DNA of 64,000 nucleotides from Seleniivibrio woodruffii (GTDB lineage Bacteria; Chrysiogenota; Deferribacteres; Deferribacterales; Geovibrionaceae). The DNA lies in assembly GCF_029267515.1 (NCBI RefSeq), contig NZ_JAJUIS010000003.1:186001-250000 (forward strand), in the 5' to 3' direction. The position numbers and the translations under genes are program-made. Below are positions 17,076-26,121 of this stretch, piece after piece (position 1 is the stretch's first letter; every line of letters begins with the position of its first letter). Below the pieces are notes generated by a model that saw only the letters and a program-made list of their open reading frames with translations, made no database searches and was not told where the DNA came from.

Positions 17076-17595
17076 ATACGCCGCCGTAATATGGCTGATT
17101 TGCACTTATTAAAAAGCGCACTGTATTTTTATCCGTTGATTTTAGAAACGTAAGTTTTTTTACAGTTATGACAGGAGCTACGCTGTTTTCCAGATAATTA
17201 ACTATAGCGCTTATCTGTGAGGGGTTTGTCGGTTCTATCTCAAATTCCAGTTCGGCAGTGTAGGAACCGCCGCTGTCTGTTATGTCATTCAGCATCTTTC
17301 CGCCGTATAGAGTTCGGAAGTTTTCCAGCGTTTCCAGAAGGAGGCGTTTGGCTTCAACAGGCGTCAGATAAGGAAGATTTACGGAGCTTAGAGCCGTTTC
17401 AAGTCCGTTTAGCCTTATCTTTGTATCGCCAGCTCTGTAAAGGTTCGCTGTTCTCTGCATGTCTCTTATGCTGTTTTCCATTGCGCCGTTGATAACGCCG
17501 AGCATTATCAGAAGCAGCGAAAGGGTGAATATCATACTGCTTAAAGCGACGAGCAGTTTGTAGCTTCTGAAAATCCTCAGAAAGATATACATCAT
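17065..17595 (-). CDS. Pilus assembly protein, MshJ/PilO/GspM-like
   Basis: 176 residues with one N-terminal membrane helix (about 16-36), a short coiled segment, and a C-terminal alpha/beta domain (ELEFEIEPTNPSQISAIVNYLENS) like the ferredoxin-fold domain of PilO and GspM. It overlaps the preceding PilMN-like gene by 4 bp (ATGA) and the following MshK-like gene by 11 bp. Position and topology, rather than clear sequence identity, support the call. Such proteins pair with PilN-like partners to form the inner-membrane alignment complex. Confidence 0.7.
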   Translation of the reverse strand: MMYIFLRIFRSYKLLVALSSMIFTLSLLLIMLGVINGAMENSIRDMQRTANLYRAGDTKIRLNGLETALSSVNLPYLTPVEAKRLLLETLENFRTLYGGKMLNDITDSGGSYTAELEFEIEPTNPSQISAIVNYLENSVAPVITVKKLTFLKSTDKNTVRFLISANQPYYGGVYEY

Positions 17596-18992
17596 CCGCC
17601 CGCCTGCTGCTGAACAGCTTCGCCCTTTTTGAATAGAAGTTTTACAGTGACGGTCATATCGTCGGTTTTAAAAGCTGTATTATCTTCAAGGGTATAGCCG
17701 CCCTGTGATTTGATTTTTTCAAGCTCGTAATGAAGGCTGTCCTTGAAACTTTCCATCTGTGCCAGCTTGTTGAAATGCAGCACACCGCCTATTTCCACAA
17801 TTTTTTCGCCGTCTTTGGACGCGTCGAAATTCACCAGCTCATAATCTCCCATGGCAAGCAGTTCCGCAAAGAGACCGAAATCTCTGGATACGCTCTGCTG
17901 TCTTTTTTCCAGCGTGCGGTAATAGTGGAGGTCAAACTGCTTTTCGTGTCCGGCTGAAACCTCCGTCAGATAATTCTTTATCTTTCTGCTGAGGCTCTGA
18001 GCCTGCATTGTTATTGTCGATTTATTGTCGTAAAGTGTTAAAACCGCAGAAGCCGACATCAGAAGCAGAACCAGAACACAGGCGAGCGCAGCGCTGTTTA
18101 CGATTGACGTTGCAAAGTTTTTTGCCTGAGTCTGTATTATCTGTCGCGGAGTCATGTCGTATGCGCTGTCCAGATAACAAAGGGAGATAGGGATCAGATA
18201 TTCCTGAAAAATATCGTTAGGGCAGTTTTCCACTATGCCCATGGGGATAAGGGTGGACTGAGCCACACCTGAAAATTCGTAGAACATGGTGGAAAGTTCA
18301 CGCATGTCGGCGAGTTTGCCGGAGAATACGATATTGTCTATCTTCATGCGGAGGTTCTTCGTTGCGTACATGTATGTCAGGTTAAGGTATTCGTAATATG
18401 CGCTTAAAAGGTTGGAACCTTTTTCAGTGGGGTTGTTTCTGGTGTAAACTATATAGTCGTTGATGCAGATGGTGACGCATATCTTCGTTTCGTCGGCGTA
18501 TGCGTGGAAAACGGTCTTATCCGGAAAGTATTTATTCACCAGCGCGCAGAGAGCGAAGTCGGATATTGTAAACATATTGAGCTGCTGCATGGTTTTGTCG
18601 TTCAGACCGGAATCGTTATAAAGCACGGAAGAGGGCACCATCAGAACCTTATATGTGAGGTTGCCGGAAGAGTCAGGAATCTGAGCCGTATTAGCCTTGT
18701 ACGCCATCAGGTATTCCTGTGCCGGGTCTATGTTCTCTTTCAGTTTGTTCATGGAGATTATTCTGAACGTTTCCGAATCTTTAACAGGGGGGAGAGTGAT
18801 TGTCTCTTCAACTGTGTCGAAATAGCTCATGCCGATATTTAAGGGCATCCCCTTTGAAAGATAGTGGATATTATCAACATCCGTGGTATAATATTTAAGC
18901 ATAGAGAAAGTTTTCCCTTTCTTTTGCATTACCACAGCCTTAGCAGTTACTGTTTCGGCGGATTTGGATAATTCGGCACTGAATAATTTCAT
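17592..18992 (-). CDS. Pilus alignment-complex protein, MshI or fused PilM-PilN-like
   Basis: 466 residues from the ATG at 18992; the frame extends to a TTG at 19016 without a ribosome site. The first 300 residues are cytoplasmic with scattered PilM-like features (KLFSAELSKSAETVTAKAV and alternating beta strands). A membrane helix follows at about residues 305-328. The C-terminal part is PilN-like, coiled then alpha/beta (QAQSLSRKIKNYL, ELVNFDASKDGEKIVEIGGV). A PilM-like half joined to a PilN-like half would be the MshI arrangement. Actin-like ATPase motifs are not clearly visible, so nucleotide binding is doubtful. It is first in the operon and divergent from the response regulator by 50 bp. 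Confidence 0.68.
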   Translation of the reverse strand: MKLFSAELSKSAETVTAKAVVMQKKGKTFSMLKYYTTDVDNIHYLSKGMPLNIGMSYFDTVEETITLPPVKDSETFRIISMNKLKENIDPAQEYLMAYKANTAQIPDSSGNLTYKVLMVPSSVLYNDSGLNDKTMQQLNMFTISDFALCALVNKYFPDKTVFHAYADETKICVTICINDYIVYTRNNPTEKGSNLLSAYYEYLNLTYMYATKNLRMKIDNIVFSGKLADMRELSTMFYEFSGVAQSTLIPMGIVENCPNDIFQEYLIPISLCYLDSAYDMTPRQIIQTQAKNFATSIVNSAALACVLVLLLMSASAVLTLYDNKSTITMQAQSLSRKIKNYLTEVSAGHEKQFDLHYYRTLEKRQQSVSRDFGLFAELLAMGDYELVNFDASKDGEKIVEIGGVLHFNKLAQMESFKDSLHYELEKIKSQGGYTLEDNTAFKTDDMTVTVKLLFKKGEAVQQQAGG

Positions 18993-19042
18993 GAATAACA
19001 ATACTATGGCAGTCAAACTATTTCAAGAGAATTGATGTTTAA

Positions 19043-19642
19043 ATGTTGCGTATTTTAGTTGTAGAAGACGACGAGGCAATCCGTAGCCAGCTTTGCTTCG
19101 CGCTTGAAAAAAAGTATGATGTGACGGAAGTTGCTAACGCTCCTGAGGCGATTTCGGAGACCGACAGAGGTGCGTTCGATGTTGCCGTGGTGGATCTCGG
19201 TCTGCCGCCGAATGAGCAAAGCCCTGTTGAGGGACTGAAAGTTATAGACCATCTTCTGTCCGTCTCCCAGTGCAAAATAATAGTTCTGACAGGGCAGAGC
19301 ACCAAAGAGTGCGCAATGAGCGCCCTTGAGCGCGGGGTATTCGATTTTCTCGTGAAACCCGTCAAGATGGAACAGCTCTTCTATTCCATTGAACGGGCGG
19401 AACTTTTCATCAGCACCGAAAGGGAACTTCAGAAACAGGGCGTTGAACGCATCGAGTTTCAGGTGAAGATAGGCGACGGGCTGCAGAAGCTCAGGGAACT
19501 TGCGGAGAAAAATATCATTCTGCGCGTGCTTAACGATACCGGATTCAACGTTTACCAGTCTGCAAAAATTCTTGGCGTCAAACGGGAAAGCCTCTATTAT
19601 TTTATAAAAAAATTCAACCTCGTCAGAAAAACAGATGCTTAA
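19043..19642 (+). CDS. Response regulator with receiver and Fis-type HTH but no AAA+ domain
   Basis: 199 residues. The receiver domain (1-120) has acidic pocket E8-D9-D10, phospho-acceptor D51 in VVDLGLPP, the Thr in IIVLTGQS and Lys in FLVKPVK. A linker of about 40 residues leads directly to a Fis-type helix-turn-helix (ILRVLNDTGFNVYQSAKILGVKRESLYYFIKKF). This is the layout of an NtrC-family regulator with the sigma-54 ATPase domain missing. It overlaps the next gene, a histidine kinase, by 8 bp, so they form a two-component pair. Divergence from the pilus operon suggests pilus control, which is inference. Confidence 0.9.
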   Translation: MLRILVVEDDEAIRSQLCFALEKKYDVTEVANAPEAISETDRGAFDVAVVDLGLPPNEQSPVEGLKVIDHLLSVSQCKIIVLTGQSTKECAMSALERGVFDFLVKPVKMEQLFYSIERAELFISTERELQKQGVERIEFQVKIGDGLQKLRELAEKNIILRVLNDTGFNVYQSAKILGVKRESLYYFIKKFNLVRKTDA

Positions 19643-20690
19643 CCATGTGTTCGTAGCAATTATTACCGCCGGAATCATAATAATCACATCCCACTATGCA
19701 ATAAACTATGTCACAAACAGATATCTGGGAATAATTTCAGAACTTATCAAAATGAACGAGGTGGACGGCTTTGACCCCGTTATGCTTCTGCGCCATCTTG
19801 AACCCTTTCTGAAAAGGCTGGGGATAACGGATTTCGGGTACTATCTCTTTTATCACAATGTCGAATACGTCCGCAGAAACGGTTCCCACAAAAAATCCAT
19901 AACCAAGTTTGTTCATACGTCGGAATATACGGTTTACATCGATATCGTGCCGGGGTTCAGATTCATCGAGTCGGATTTCATCACCAGAGTCCTGGTGGAG
20001 GTCATTTTCCTGCTTTTGAAGGCTGATGTTAACATACAGACCACAGCGGCACAGAAAGCATTCAGAAAATCCGCTGAGCTGCAGGCGTTTATCAATCATG
20101 ACGTTAAAAACCTGATACAGTTTGTCAACGTGCTTGAGTTCAATCTTTCACAGGTGGACGACGATGCCGGATACCGCAGGTTCGTCAGGTATATGCAGAA
20201 GAGTCTGCCGGGACTTAAAGTACGGGCGGACAAGATACTGTCAGCGCTGAACAGTACCCAGCCGGAGATAGACAGTGTTCCTGAAAAACTTATGCCTATG
20301 ATGATGGCGGTCGATGCCGCCGGAATTTATGGCGTGACCATTCATACGGATACCCCTGCCGACAAAGAGATAACCGCGCGTAAAAGGGGACTAACCGTTA
20401 TTATTGAAAATATCATAAAGAACTTTTATGATAAGAGCATATCGGAGCACGGCATTGAGCTTTTCGTTGACGTATCCGAAGATGCGAACGCATATGTGAT
20501 GAGGTTCAGGGACAACGGATCACCCATTGCCGACTGCGAAAAGATATTTGAACCCTTCTTTTCGGGGAAGGTGAACGGGCTTGGCATAGGGCTTTTCCAC
20601 TGCCGCAATATCGCCGCCGGAATGGGTGGGAAACTGACGGCGGAGAATACCTTACAGGGTCCCGTCTTTGTTCTGTCCATAAATAAATGA
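19635..20690 (+). CDS. Membrane histidine kinase (PrsK-like)
   Basis: 351 residues. One N-terminal membrane helix (about 5-25) is followed by a sensor region of about 130 residues. The H-box is INHDVKNLIQFVNVLEFNL with a phospho-acceptor His, as in PrsK-type kinases. The N-box is VIIENIIKNFYDKS. G-boxes follow in RDNGSPI and GLGIGLFHCRNIA. It is the likely partner of the upstream receiver-HTH protein, since their genes overlap by 8 bp. The signal is unknown. The stop overlaps a possible early start of the prepilin gene, so the three genes form one transcript. Confidence 0.88.
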   Translation: MLNHVFVAIITAGIIIITSHYAINYVTNRYLGIISELIKMNEVDGFDPVMLLRHLEPFLKRLGITDFGYYLFYHNVEYVRRNGSHKKSITKFVHTSEYTVYIDIVPGFRFIESDFITRVLVEVIFLLLKADVNIQTTAAQKAFRKSAELQAFINHDVKNLIQFVNVLEFNLSQVDDDAGYRRFVRYMQKSLPGLKVRADKILSALNSTQPEIDSVPEKLMPMMMAVDAAGIYGVTIHTDTPADKEITARKRGLTVIIENIIKNFYDKSISEHGIELFVDVSEDANAYVMRFRDNGSPIADCEKIFEPFFSGKVNGLGIGLFHCRNIAAGMGGKLTAENTLQGPVFVLSINK

Positions 20691-20698
20691 GGTGCGCA

Positions 20699-21352
20699 AT
20701 GTCTGAAAAAGGCTTCACTCTGGTCGAGCTTGCTATTGTGCTGGTTATCATCGGCGTGCTTATCGGCGGCGTGATAAGAGGTCAGGGGATGATAGAAGAC
20801 GCCAGAGGGAAAAAGGTCGTCACCGACGCCACAGTTCTTGTGAACGCTCAGTACAGATATTACGAGAGAATGGGAAGATATGCCGGAGACAGCGACAACA
20901 ACGGAATAATCAATTTTGGAACCCTGAACTCAGCGGCGCCGAACGATGCCAATGTGACGGATAACACAGACGTTGACTTTGCTTTCAACGAACTCAAGAC
21001 AGTAGGCATATTTCCTGCTTCTTCAACAAATGCGCTGCTCGCCACTACCCAGCGCGGCGGATTTATGTATTTCGCCGGGGGCACAATCACCGATACGGCT
21101 GGCAATTCTTTGCCTGTTAACATGGTGGTGCTGCGCAACGTCGAGTGTGTTGCGGCATTCGCCCTTGAGCTGAACGTTGATTCCGATGCGCCTGATTCAG
21201 CAACGGGCGCTTCAACAGGCAAGATAAGACGGCTATCCGGAAATGCGTTCGCAGGCGACAGTTGGACGGCAACAGACGGCGATTGTGTTTCAGGCGGCAG
21301 AGTTATCGGCACAAACACAACCAACGTGGCATATATTTTCAGCGGACTGTGA
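20699..21352 (+). CDS. Type IV prepilin-like protein
   Basis: 217 residues from the ATG at 20699, which has a GAGGTG ribosome site; the ATG at 20687 lacks one. The class III leader is MSEKG followed by FTLVELAIVLVIIGVLIGG: Gly at -1, Phe at +1, Glu at +5, then the helix. A prepilin peptidase would cut and N-methylate it. The body contains few cysteines, two near the C-terminal half (VECVAAF, DGDCVSGG) that could form the pilin D-loop disulfide. It is long for a major pilin. It could be the main subunit or a minor pilin of the MSHA-like system; no other pilin gene is in the window. Confidence 0.92.
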   Translation: MSEKGFTLVELAIVLVIIGVLIGGVIRGQGMIEDARGKKVVTDATVLVNAQYRYYERMGRYAGDSDNNGIINFGTLNSAAPNDANVTDNTDVDFAFNELKTVGIFPASSTNALLATTQRGGFMYFAGGTITDTAGNSLPVNMVVLRNVECVAAFALELNVDSDAPDSATGASTGKIRRLSGNAFAGDSWTATDGDCVSGGRVIGTNTTNVAYIFSGL

Positions 21353-21393
21353 ATATTGTCTGGTAACATTCACATATTTGTATTCATGTTTGC

Positions 21394-21422
21394 TTGACTT
21401 AGGTGCATAACCTCTTTAGAAT
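21394..21422 (+). promoter_or_regulatory. Strong sigma-70-type promoter with internal inverted repeat
   Basis: TTGACT (21394-21399) and TAGAAT (21417-21422) are separated by 17 bp, a near-consensus promoter 28 bp before the lipoprotein start. The spacer holds AGGT (21401-21404) and ACCT (21410-21413) in inverted orientation, a possible repressor half-site pair. A GGAGG ribosome site lies just before the ATG, so good expression is expected. Confidence 0.75.
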
Positions 21423-21449
21423 AAATTATTGTTTTTTGGAGGTTATTAA

Positions 21450-22529
21450 ATGAGAAAAATTGTATGGTTATTGCTTATCGCATCCCTGACAGTGGTTCTG
21501 TCAGGTTGCTGGGATGGCGACAGTTCATCCGACAGCGAAGATTCATCTGACAAGGTCAGTGAAGTTCTTTCGTCTGATGAAAAAACTCTCTTCACTGAAG
21601 AAGAGCTTGCCGTTATCGACAGCATGAGCGACGAAGAGATAGTTGTCGCTGCAAACGCTGAACTTGACACTGCAAATTCCGACGGCTCCATAAGTTCAGA
21701 CGAGCTTGCTAAGGTAAACGCTTTTTACAAAATGGCAGCTGAGAAGAGCGACGAAGGCAAGGTTCTTTATGCTGTCTCAAGCGTTGCAACAGCGACTGAC
21801 CTTGTTGCATCCATCACAACTCGCGATGCAGACGGAAAGGATCGTATGCCCATCGTGTCAAACGCGACCAATTATATCAAAGGCAGCCTTGTAGATTCAT
21901 ACTACAGCAGCGTTTCTGCCAGTATAGATTCATCACTGGCTCTGCTTGACAATATTGACAGCAGCTTTGCGGTCAACATGACTTTCGGAGGCACCGCATA
22001 CGATGTTGACTACGGCGACGTGCTCACGCTGAAGGCGGCGCTTGAAGCTGCTAAAATGAACATCGCTTATGCTTACGCATACAACATCAAAAGCGAAACA
22101 AACTATCTTTATTTGTATGACTTCACAGCGGAGAATGAGGATTTTCTGACTCCTTCTGCCGAAGCGGAGGCTGTACTTTCTGCCCAGAAAGCGGTTGCTC
22201 TTGCAATGCTTGAAAATCTCAAGGCTGCTAACGACTATATTTCCGCTGAAACTGACAGCCAGTCCGACGACCTTGTGCTTATCGATGGTAAATATGCGGA
22301 AGACGTTGATTCATATTACAATCAGATCGTTGACTCTATGAACGGTACCGCTGATTTTGTGTATGCTAATATGTCTGCGGATCTTTCAAAACTTTTTACA
22401 GTGCTTGCTCTCAGAGGCTATGTTACCTCTACTGATGATGATACACTTGGAGGTCTGTTTGGCGGAGATACGACCAACCTTCAAAATCTTCATATAAATA
22501 TTTTGGAAGCAGCCGGAATGGCAGGATAA
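21450..22529 (+). CDS. Acidic Ser/Asp-rich lipoprotein of unknown function
   Basis: 359 residues. The signal peptide ends in lipobox VLSGC (Cys about 20), followed by a disordered Ser/Asp/Glu stretch (DGDSSSDSEDSSDK) that likely tethers the protein away from the membrane. The rest looks largely helical. A single EF-hand or dockerin-like loop, NSDGSISSDEL, near residue 79 could bind calcium, but it lacks the first Asp. No family is recognised. It has its own promoter and a strong terminator, so it is probably monocistronic. A surface or periplasmic location beside the pilus genes is inferred from context only. Confidence 0.85.
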   Translation: MRKIVWLLLIASLTVVLSGCWDGDSSSDSEDSSDKVSEVLSSDEKTLFTEEELAVIDSMSDEEIVVAANAELDTANSDGSISSDELAKVNAFYKMAAEKSDEGKVLYAVSSVATATDLVASITTRDADGKDRMPIVSNATNYIKGSLVDSYYSSVSASIDSSLALLDNIDSSFAVNMTFGGTAYDVDYGDVLTLKAALEAAKMNIAYAYAYNIKSETNYLYLYDFTAENEDFLTPSAEAEAVLSAQKAVALAMLENLKAANDYISAETDSQSDDLVLIDGKYAEDVDSYYNQIVDSMNGTADFVYANMSADLSKLFTVLALRGYVTSTDDDTLGGLFGGDTTNLQNLHINILEAAGMAG

Positions 22530-22537
22530 TAACAACT

Positions 22538-22567
22538 GCGGGCGCTTTGCGCCCGCTCTTTTCTTTT
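22538..22567 (+). terminator. Intrinsic terminator after the acidic lipoprotein
   Basis: A perfect stem GCGGGCGC (22538-22545) pairs with GCGCCCGC (22549-22556) across a TTT loop and is followed by TCTTTTCTTTT. It lies 8 bp after the lipoprotein stop and just before the next gene, which therefore needs its own promoter or read-through. Confidence 0.92.
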
Positions 22568-22575
22568 CAGGTACA

Positions 22576-23238
22576 ATGAAACATTCTGTCATAAAACGTT
22601 ATTCCTTTCTTTTAATACTGATTCTTGCGATCATTCTCCTGCTGTACGCCTTTGTTTTCCATCCGTCTATAAAAAGTGAAGGTTCCGATGAGAACGTATT
22701 TCAGATGAAAGACGTTCATTCCGGCGCGCTGACGGGTTACGGGTCTTACGAGGTCTCCTTTAAAAGTCTTGATTTCGAAGCGGAAAAATTTCTGAACATG
22801 AAGTTCAACGCCATGCAGACAATGTATGTAGATGGCTTTGCACTTAAACTGAATATAGACGATATTGAAAAATTTAAAAAAGGCATGACTTCAGCGGATA
22901 GCATTGATACGTTCAGAGGGTTTATGCTGAACGCTGACAGCGGACTTATGCGCGGACGGATGATAAATGCAGTTGAGATGAAAGGTTTTCGCCTGGATAT
23001 AAATATCGGAGGGGAGAAACGTTATATCGTGGCTTCCGACAGGCTGCTGATGAAACGCGGAAAGCCTGTTATGATGGCGGCAACTGTGATTGCAGACCTG
23101 AAAACCGGTAAAACATACGGCACGCTCGGCTGTACTTTCGACCGAGGTTTTTCAAAGATTAAATTCATAAGAGAAGTCTATCTGATGGAAGGGAAGAAAC
23201 AGACCCCTGCTGAGCTTAAAGATATTGTGCTTTTCTGA
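22576..23238 (+). CDS. Membrane-anchored protein of unknown function
   Basis: 220 residues. A basic start is followed by one strong membrane helix (about 9-29, SFLLILILAIILLLYAFVF). The periplasmic part is predicted to be beta-rich and contains the paired motifs SYEVSFKSLDFEAEKF and MKGFRLDINIGGEKRYIVASD. The overall impression is of a LptC-like or lipid-handling beta domain, but this is weak and no family is assigned. The ribosome site CAGGT is modest. The gene starts 8 bp after a terminator and ends at a hairpin shared with the convergent M23 peptidase gene. Confidence 0.78.
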   Translation: MKHSVIKRYSFLLILILAIILLLYAFVFHPSIKSEGSDENVFQMKDVHSGALTGYGSYEVSFKSLDFEAEKFLNMKFNAMQTMYVDGFALKLNIDDIEKFKKGMTSADSIDTFRGFMLNADSGLMRGRMINAVEMKGFRLDINIGGEKRYIVASDRLLMKRGKPVMMAATVIADLKTGKTYGTLGCTFDRGFSKIKFIREVYLMEGKKQTPAELKDIVLF

Positions 23239-23264
23239 AAAAAAAGCCCGCGTGAAGCGGGCTT
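23238..23264 (-). terminator. Intrinsic terminator of the M23 peptidase gene
   Basis: AAGCCCGC (23244-23251) pairs with GCGGGCTT (23257-23264). Read on the minus strand the stem is followed by eight T residues, a strong terminator 13 bp after the peptidase stop. On the plus strand the downstream T-run is poor, so it may only weakly end the gene at 22576. Confidence 0.88.
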
Positions 23265-23276
23265 GTGATGATTCTC

Positions 23277-24197
23277 TTATCTTGCGCCGACAATGAAGCG
23301 CGTGGGGTTAACCGGAACGCCGTTAACAAGCACTTCGTAGTGGACGTGGGGTCCGGTGCTTCTGCCTGTGTTGCCGACCAGTGCTATTCTGTCGCCTTTT
23401 GAAACTTTCTGCCCTGCCTGAACAAGGTTATTGCTGTTGTGCGCGTATTTCGTCATATAGCCGAAACCGTGGTCAATTATAACGACCTTTCCATATCCGT
23501 TCTTGCGCCCGGAGAAGATAACGGTTCCTTTTGCAGCCGCGCGTATGGGTGCGCCGTATTTAGAGGCGATATCAAGTCCCTCGTGGAAAACGCGTCTTCC
23601 TGTGAAGGGTGAAATTCTGTAACCGAAACGGCTGGATATCCATCCGCTTGCGGGCCATATGGATGGAGTGGAGCTTAAAACCAGCTTTTGTTTTTCAAGT
23701 ATATCGGCGAGTTCCGAAAGGCTCATGGCTCTTTTTTCAAGGTCTGTGCCGAGGCTTGAAAGTGTGTTGGAAAGGTCTTTGAAATAGTCCTTGTCCTTCT
23801 GTTCGTTGGCTTTGGTGATATCTGTTACGGGGTCAAGTTCCTTGCCGCCCATAGCAAGCTGTTTCTTTTCGCTTGAGATTTTACCGCCGAGCGATGCAAG
23901 TCCTCTGACCTTCTCCTCAAGCTCGACGACGGAAGCCAGTTTGTCGTTGATGACGACCATCTGGTTTTCGTAGCCTGCTATCTGGTTTTTAAGTTTTTCG
24001 TTTTCCGATTTATAGGTGAGGAGAACTTCTTTTTCTTTTGAGATCTCGCTGAGTTTGTAAAACCCGACGCATGAGACAGCGGCAAAAACGGCGCTGAAGG
24101 CAAGAACACCGGCAACAACGCTGCCGCTGAACTTACGGGTTTTAACTTCGCCGAGCCGTGACTCATCGAAAATCATGACCGTATATTTCTTCTTCAT
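23277..24197 (-). CDS. M23-family peptidoglycan endopeptidase, membrane anchored
   Basis: 306 residues. One membrane helix lies at about residues 26-46, followed by a coiled coil (about 50-110) rich in Glu, Lys and Asn. The C-terminal LytM/M23 domain has zinc ligands in FHEGLDIA (H and D) and HVHYE (HxH), plus the usual FGYRISPFTG lead-in and GNTGRSTGPH. All catalytic features look intact, so it should cleave peptide cross-links in the cell wall. The start has GGAGG. The gene appears monocistronic and is followed by a strong terminator. Confidence 0.95.
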   Translation of the reverse strand: MKKKYTVMIFDESRLGEVKTRKFSGSVVAGVLAFSAVFAAVSCVGFYKLSEISKEKEVLLTYKSENEKLKNQIAGYENQMVVINDKLASVVELEEKVRGLASLGGKISSEKKQLAMGGKELDPVTDITKANEQKDKDYFKDLSNTLSSLGTDLEKRAMSLSELADILEKQKLVLSSTPSIWPASGWISSRFGYRISPFTGRRVFHEGLDIASKYGAPIRAAAKGTVIFSGRKNGYGKVVIIDHGFGYMTKYAHNSNNLVQAGQKVSKGDRIALVGNTGRSTGPHVHYEVLVNGVPVNPTRFIVGAR

Positions 24198-24313
24198 TCC
24201 GCCTCCGTTAAAATTTTAATTATCAAGTTTACACGAAACTGCCGATTATATCAAGAAATTATCCTTATCAGGCAATTCGTGCGTAAGTTGCTGTTATATT
24301 TTTGTTTACAGGT

Positions 24314-26020
24314 TTATGACAGTTCTTTGATCAGTTCAGCCACTCTTTCTGTACATTTTTCAACGGGCACCTCTTCCGTTGTTCCCGTTTTTCTGACGGT
24401 TACTTCAACGCAGCCTTTTTCCAGCGTTTTTTTGCCGATGGTGACGCGGACGGGTATGCCGATCAGTTCCGCATCGGTGAATTTAACGCCTGCGCGTTCG
24501 TCCCTGTCATCTAAGAGGGGTTCAAGCCCCATATCGTTCAGTATTTTGTATATCGTTTCCGCATTTTTCATAACGTCCTCGTCCTTAACGGCGAGGGGCA
24601 CCACGCACACTTTGAACGGGGCGAGCTGCACAGGCCACACTATGCCTTTTTCGTCGTGATTCTGTTCTATGGCTGACGCTGCGACACGGGTTACTCCGAT
24701 TCCGTAGCATCCCATGATGAACGGCTGTCTCTTTCCCTCGCTGTCGAGGAAGTTTGCGTTCATTGCTGCGGAGTATTTTGTGCCGAGTTTGAAGATGTGT
24801 CCCACCTCTATACCCTTGGTTATGACGTATTTTCCTCCGCATTTGCAGCATTTGTCGCCTGGGTTTGCGTTGCGGAAGTCGTCAACGTCGGCAAATTCGA
24901 AATCTCTGCCGTGGTTGACGTTCAGAGTGTGGGTCTCTTTAAGGTTAGCGCCGACGCAGTAGTTCACCATAGCGGCAACTGCGAAGTCGCCGTAAACGGG
25001 AACCTTCATGCCGACAGGACCTGAAAATCCCATAGGGCCGCCTGTTGCTTCCTCAATCTCTTCGGGGCTTGCCAGCTCAACGGTTGTTGCGCTGAAATAG
25101 TTTTTAACCTTCGCCATGTTCATTTCGTGGTCGCCGCGCACCATGATTCCTACGAGTTTGTCATCGACACGCACTATCATGGTTTTTGCTATGGAAGCGG
25201 CAGGGATGTTCAGGAAGTTTGCCACCTCCTCAACAGTCTTGGCTTTAGGTGTCGCCACGTCTTCCGAGGGTTTAAGCTCGTCAGCGGATTTAGTGTATTC
25301 GTCAACGCATACCGCTTTTTCAAGGTTTGCGGAGTAATCGCATGAATCACAGCTTATAACGAAGTCTTCGCCTGTGTCTGCAAGCACCATGAACTCGTGG
25401 GAGAACGAACCGCCTATGGAGCCAGTATCTGCGTCCACCACTTTGTATTTCAGTCCGCACGCCTCGAATATGCGGCAGTATGCCTGACGCATGTTCTCAT
25501 AGCTGATGTTTGCGCCTGCGTCGTCCATGTCGAACGAGTAGGCGTCTTTCATCATGAACTCCCGTCCGCGCATGAGACCGAAACGCGGACGAACCTCGTC
25601 ACGGAATTTTGTCTGTATCTGATAAAGGTTTATAGGCAGGTTTTTATATGAGCTGATGAAGCTGCGCACAACGTCGGTGATGACCTCTTCGTGGGTGGGA
25701 CCGTAGCAGAACTCCCTGTCGTGACGGTCTTTGATGCGCAGAAGTTCTTTTCCGTAATAGTTCCAGCGTCCGGATTCCTTCCAGAGTTCGGCGGGCTGGA
25801 CGGAGGGCATGAGAAGCTCTATTGCGCCCGCTTCGTTCATACATCTGCGGACGATATCCTCAACCTTGCGGATAACGATAAGCCCCAGCGGAAGATAGTT
25901 GTACACGCCGGATGCGAGTTTTTTTATCATACCCGCGCGGAGCATGAGTTTATGGCTTACCACCTCTGCCTCGGCGGGAACCTCGCGCAGGGTGGGGATG
26001 AAAAATCTGCTGTATCTCAT
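24314..26020 (-). CDS. proS: Prolyl-tRNA synthetase (bacterial type with editing insertion)
   Basis: 568 residues, the usual bacterial length. Class II motifs are visible: FRDEVRPRFGLMRGREFMMKDAYSF (motif 2 region), CYGPTHEEV, and motif 3 GCYGIGVTRVAASAIEQ. The INS (YbaK-like) editing domain lies between them (SIAKTMIVRVDDKLVGIMVRGDHEMN). A C-terminal anticodon-binding domain follows. It charges tRNA-Pro with proline. The start at 26020 has an AAGGAGAG ribosome site. It is divergent from the MshE-like gene and appears to be transcribed alone. Confidence 0.98.
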   Translation of the reverse strand: MRYSRFFIPTLREVPAEAEVVSHKLMLRAGMIKKLASGVYNYLPLGLIVIRKVEDIVRRCMNEAGAIELLMPSVQPAELWKESGRWNYYGKELLRIKDRHDREFCYGPTHEEVITDVVRSFISSYKNLPINLYQIQTKFRDEVRPRFGLMRGREFMMKDAYSFDMDDAGANISYENMRQAYCRIFEACGLKYKVVDADTGSIGGSFSHEFMVLADTGEDFVISCDSCDYSANLEKAVCVDEYTKSADELKPSEDVATPKAKTVEEVANFLNIPAASIAKTMIVRVDDKLVGIMVRGDHEMNMAKVKNYFSATTVELASPEEIEEATGGPMGFSGPVGMKVPVYGDFAVAAMVNYCVGANLKETHTLNVNHGRDFEFADVDDFRNANPGDKCCKCGGKYVITKGIEVGHIFKLGTKYSAAMNANFLDSEGKRQPFIMGCYGIGVTRVAASAIEQNHDEKGIVWPVQLAPFKVCVVPLAVKDEDVMKNAETIYKILNDMGLEPLLDDRDERAGVKFTDAELIGIPVRVTIGKKTLEKGCVEVTVRKTGTTEEVPVEKCTERVAELIKELS

Positions 26021-26121
26021 TTTTATCTCTCCTTGATAAAAAGAAAAATCTATAACATAATCCGGCTGTACGCGCCAGAGTTAATAATATTCTATAATCC
26101 TGCGCGTGTGAAGAAATAATT

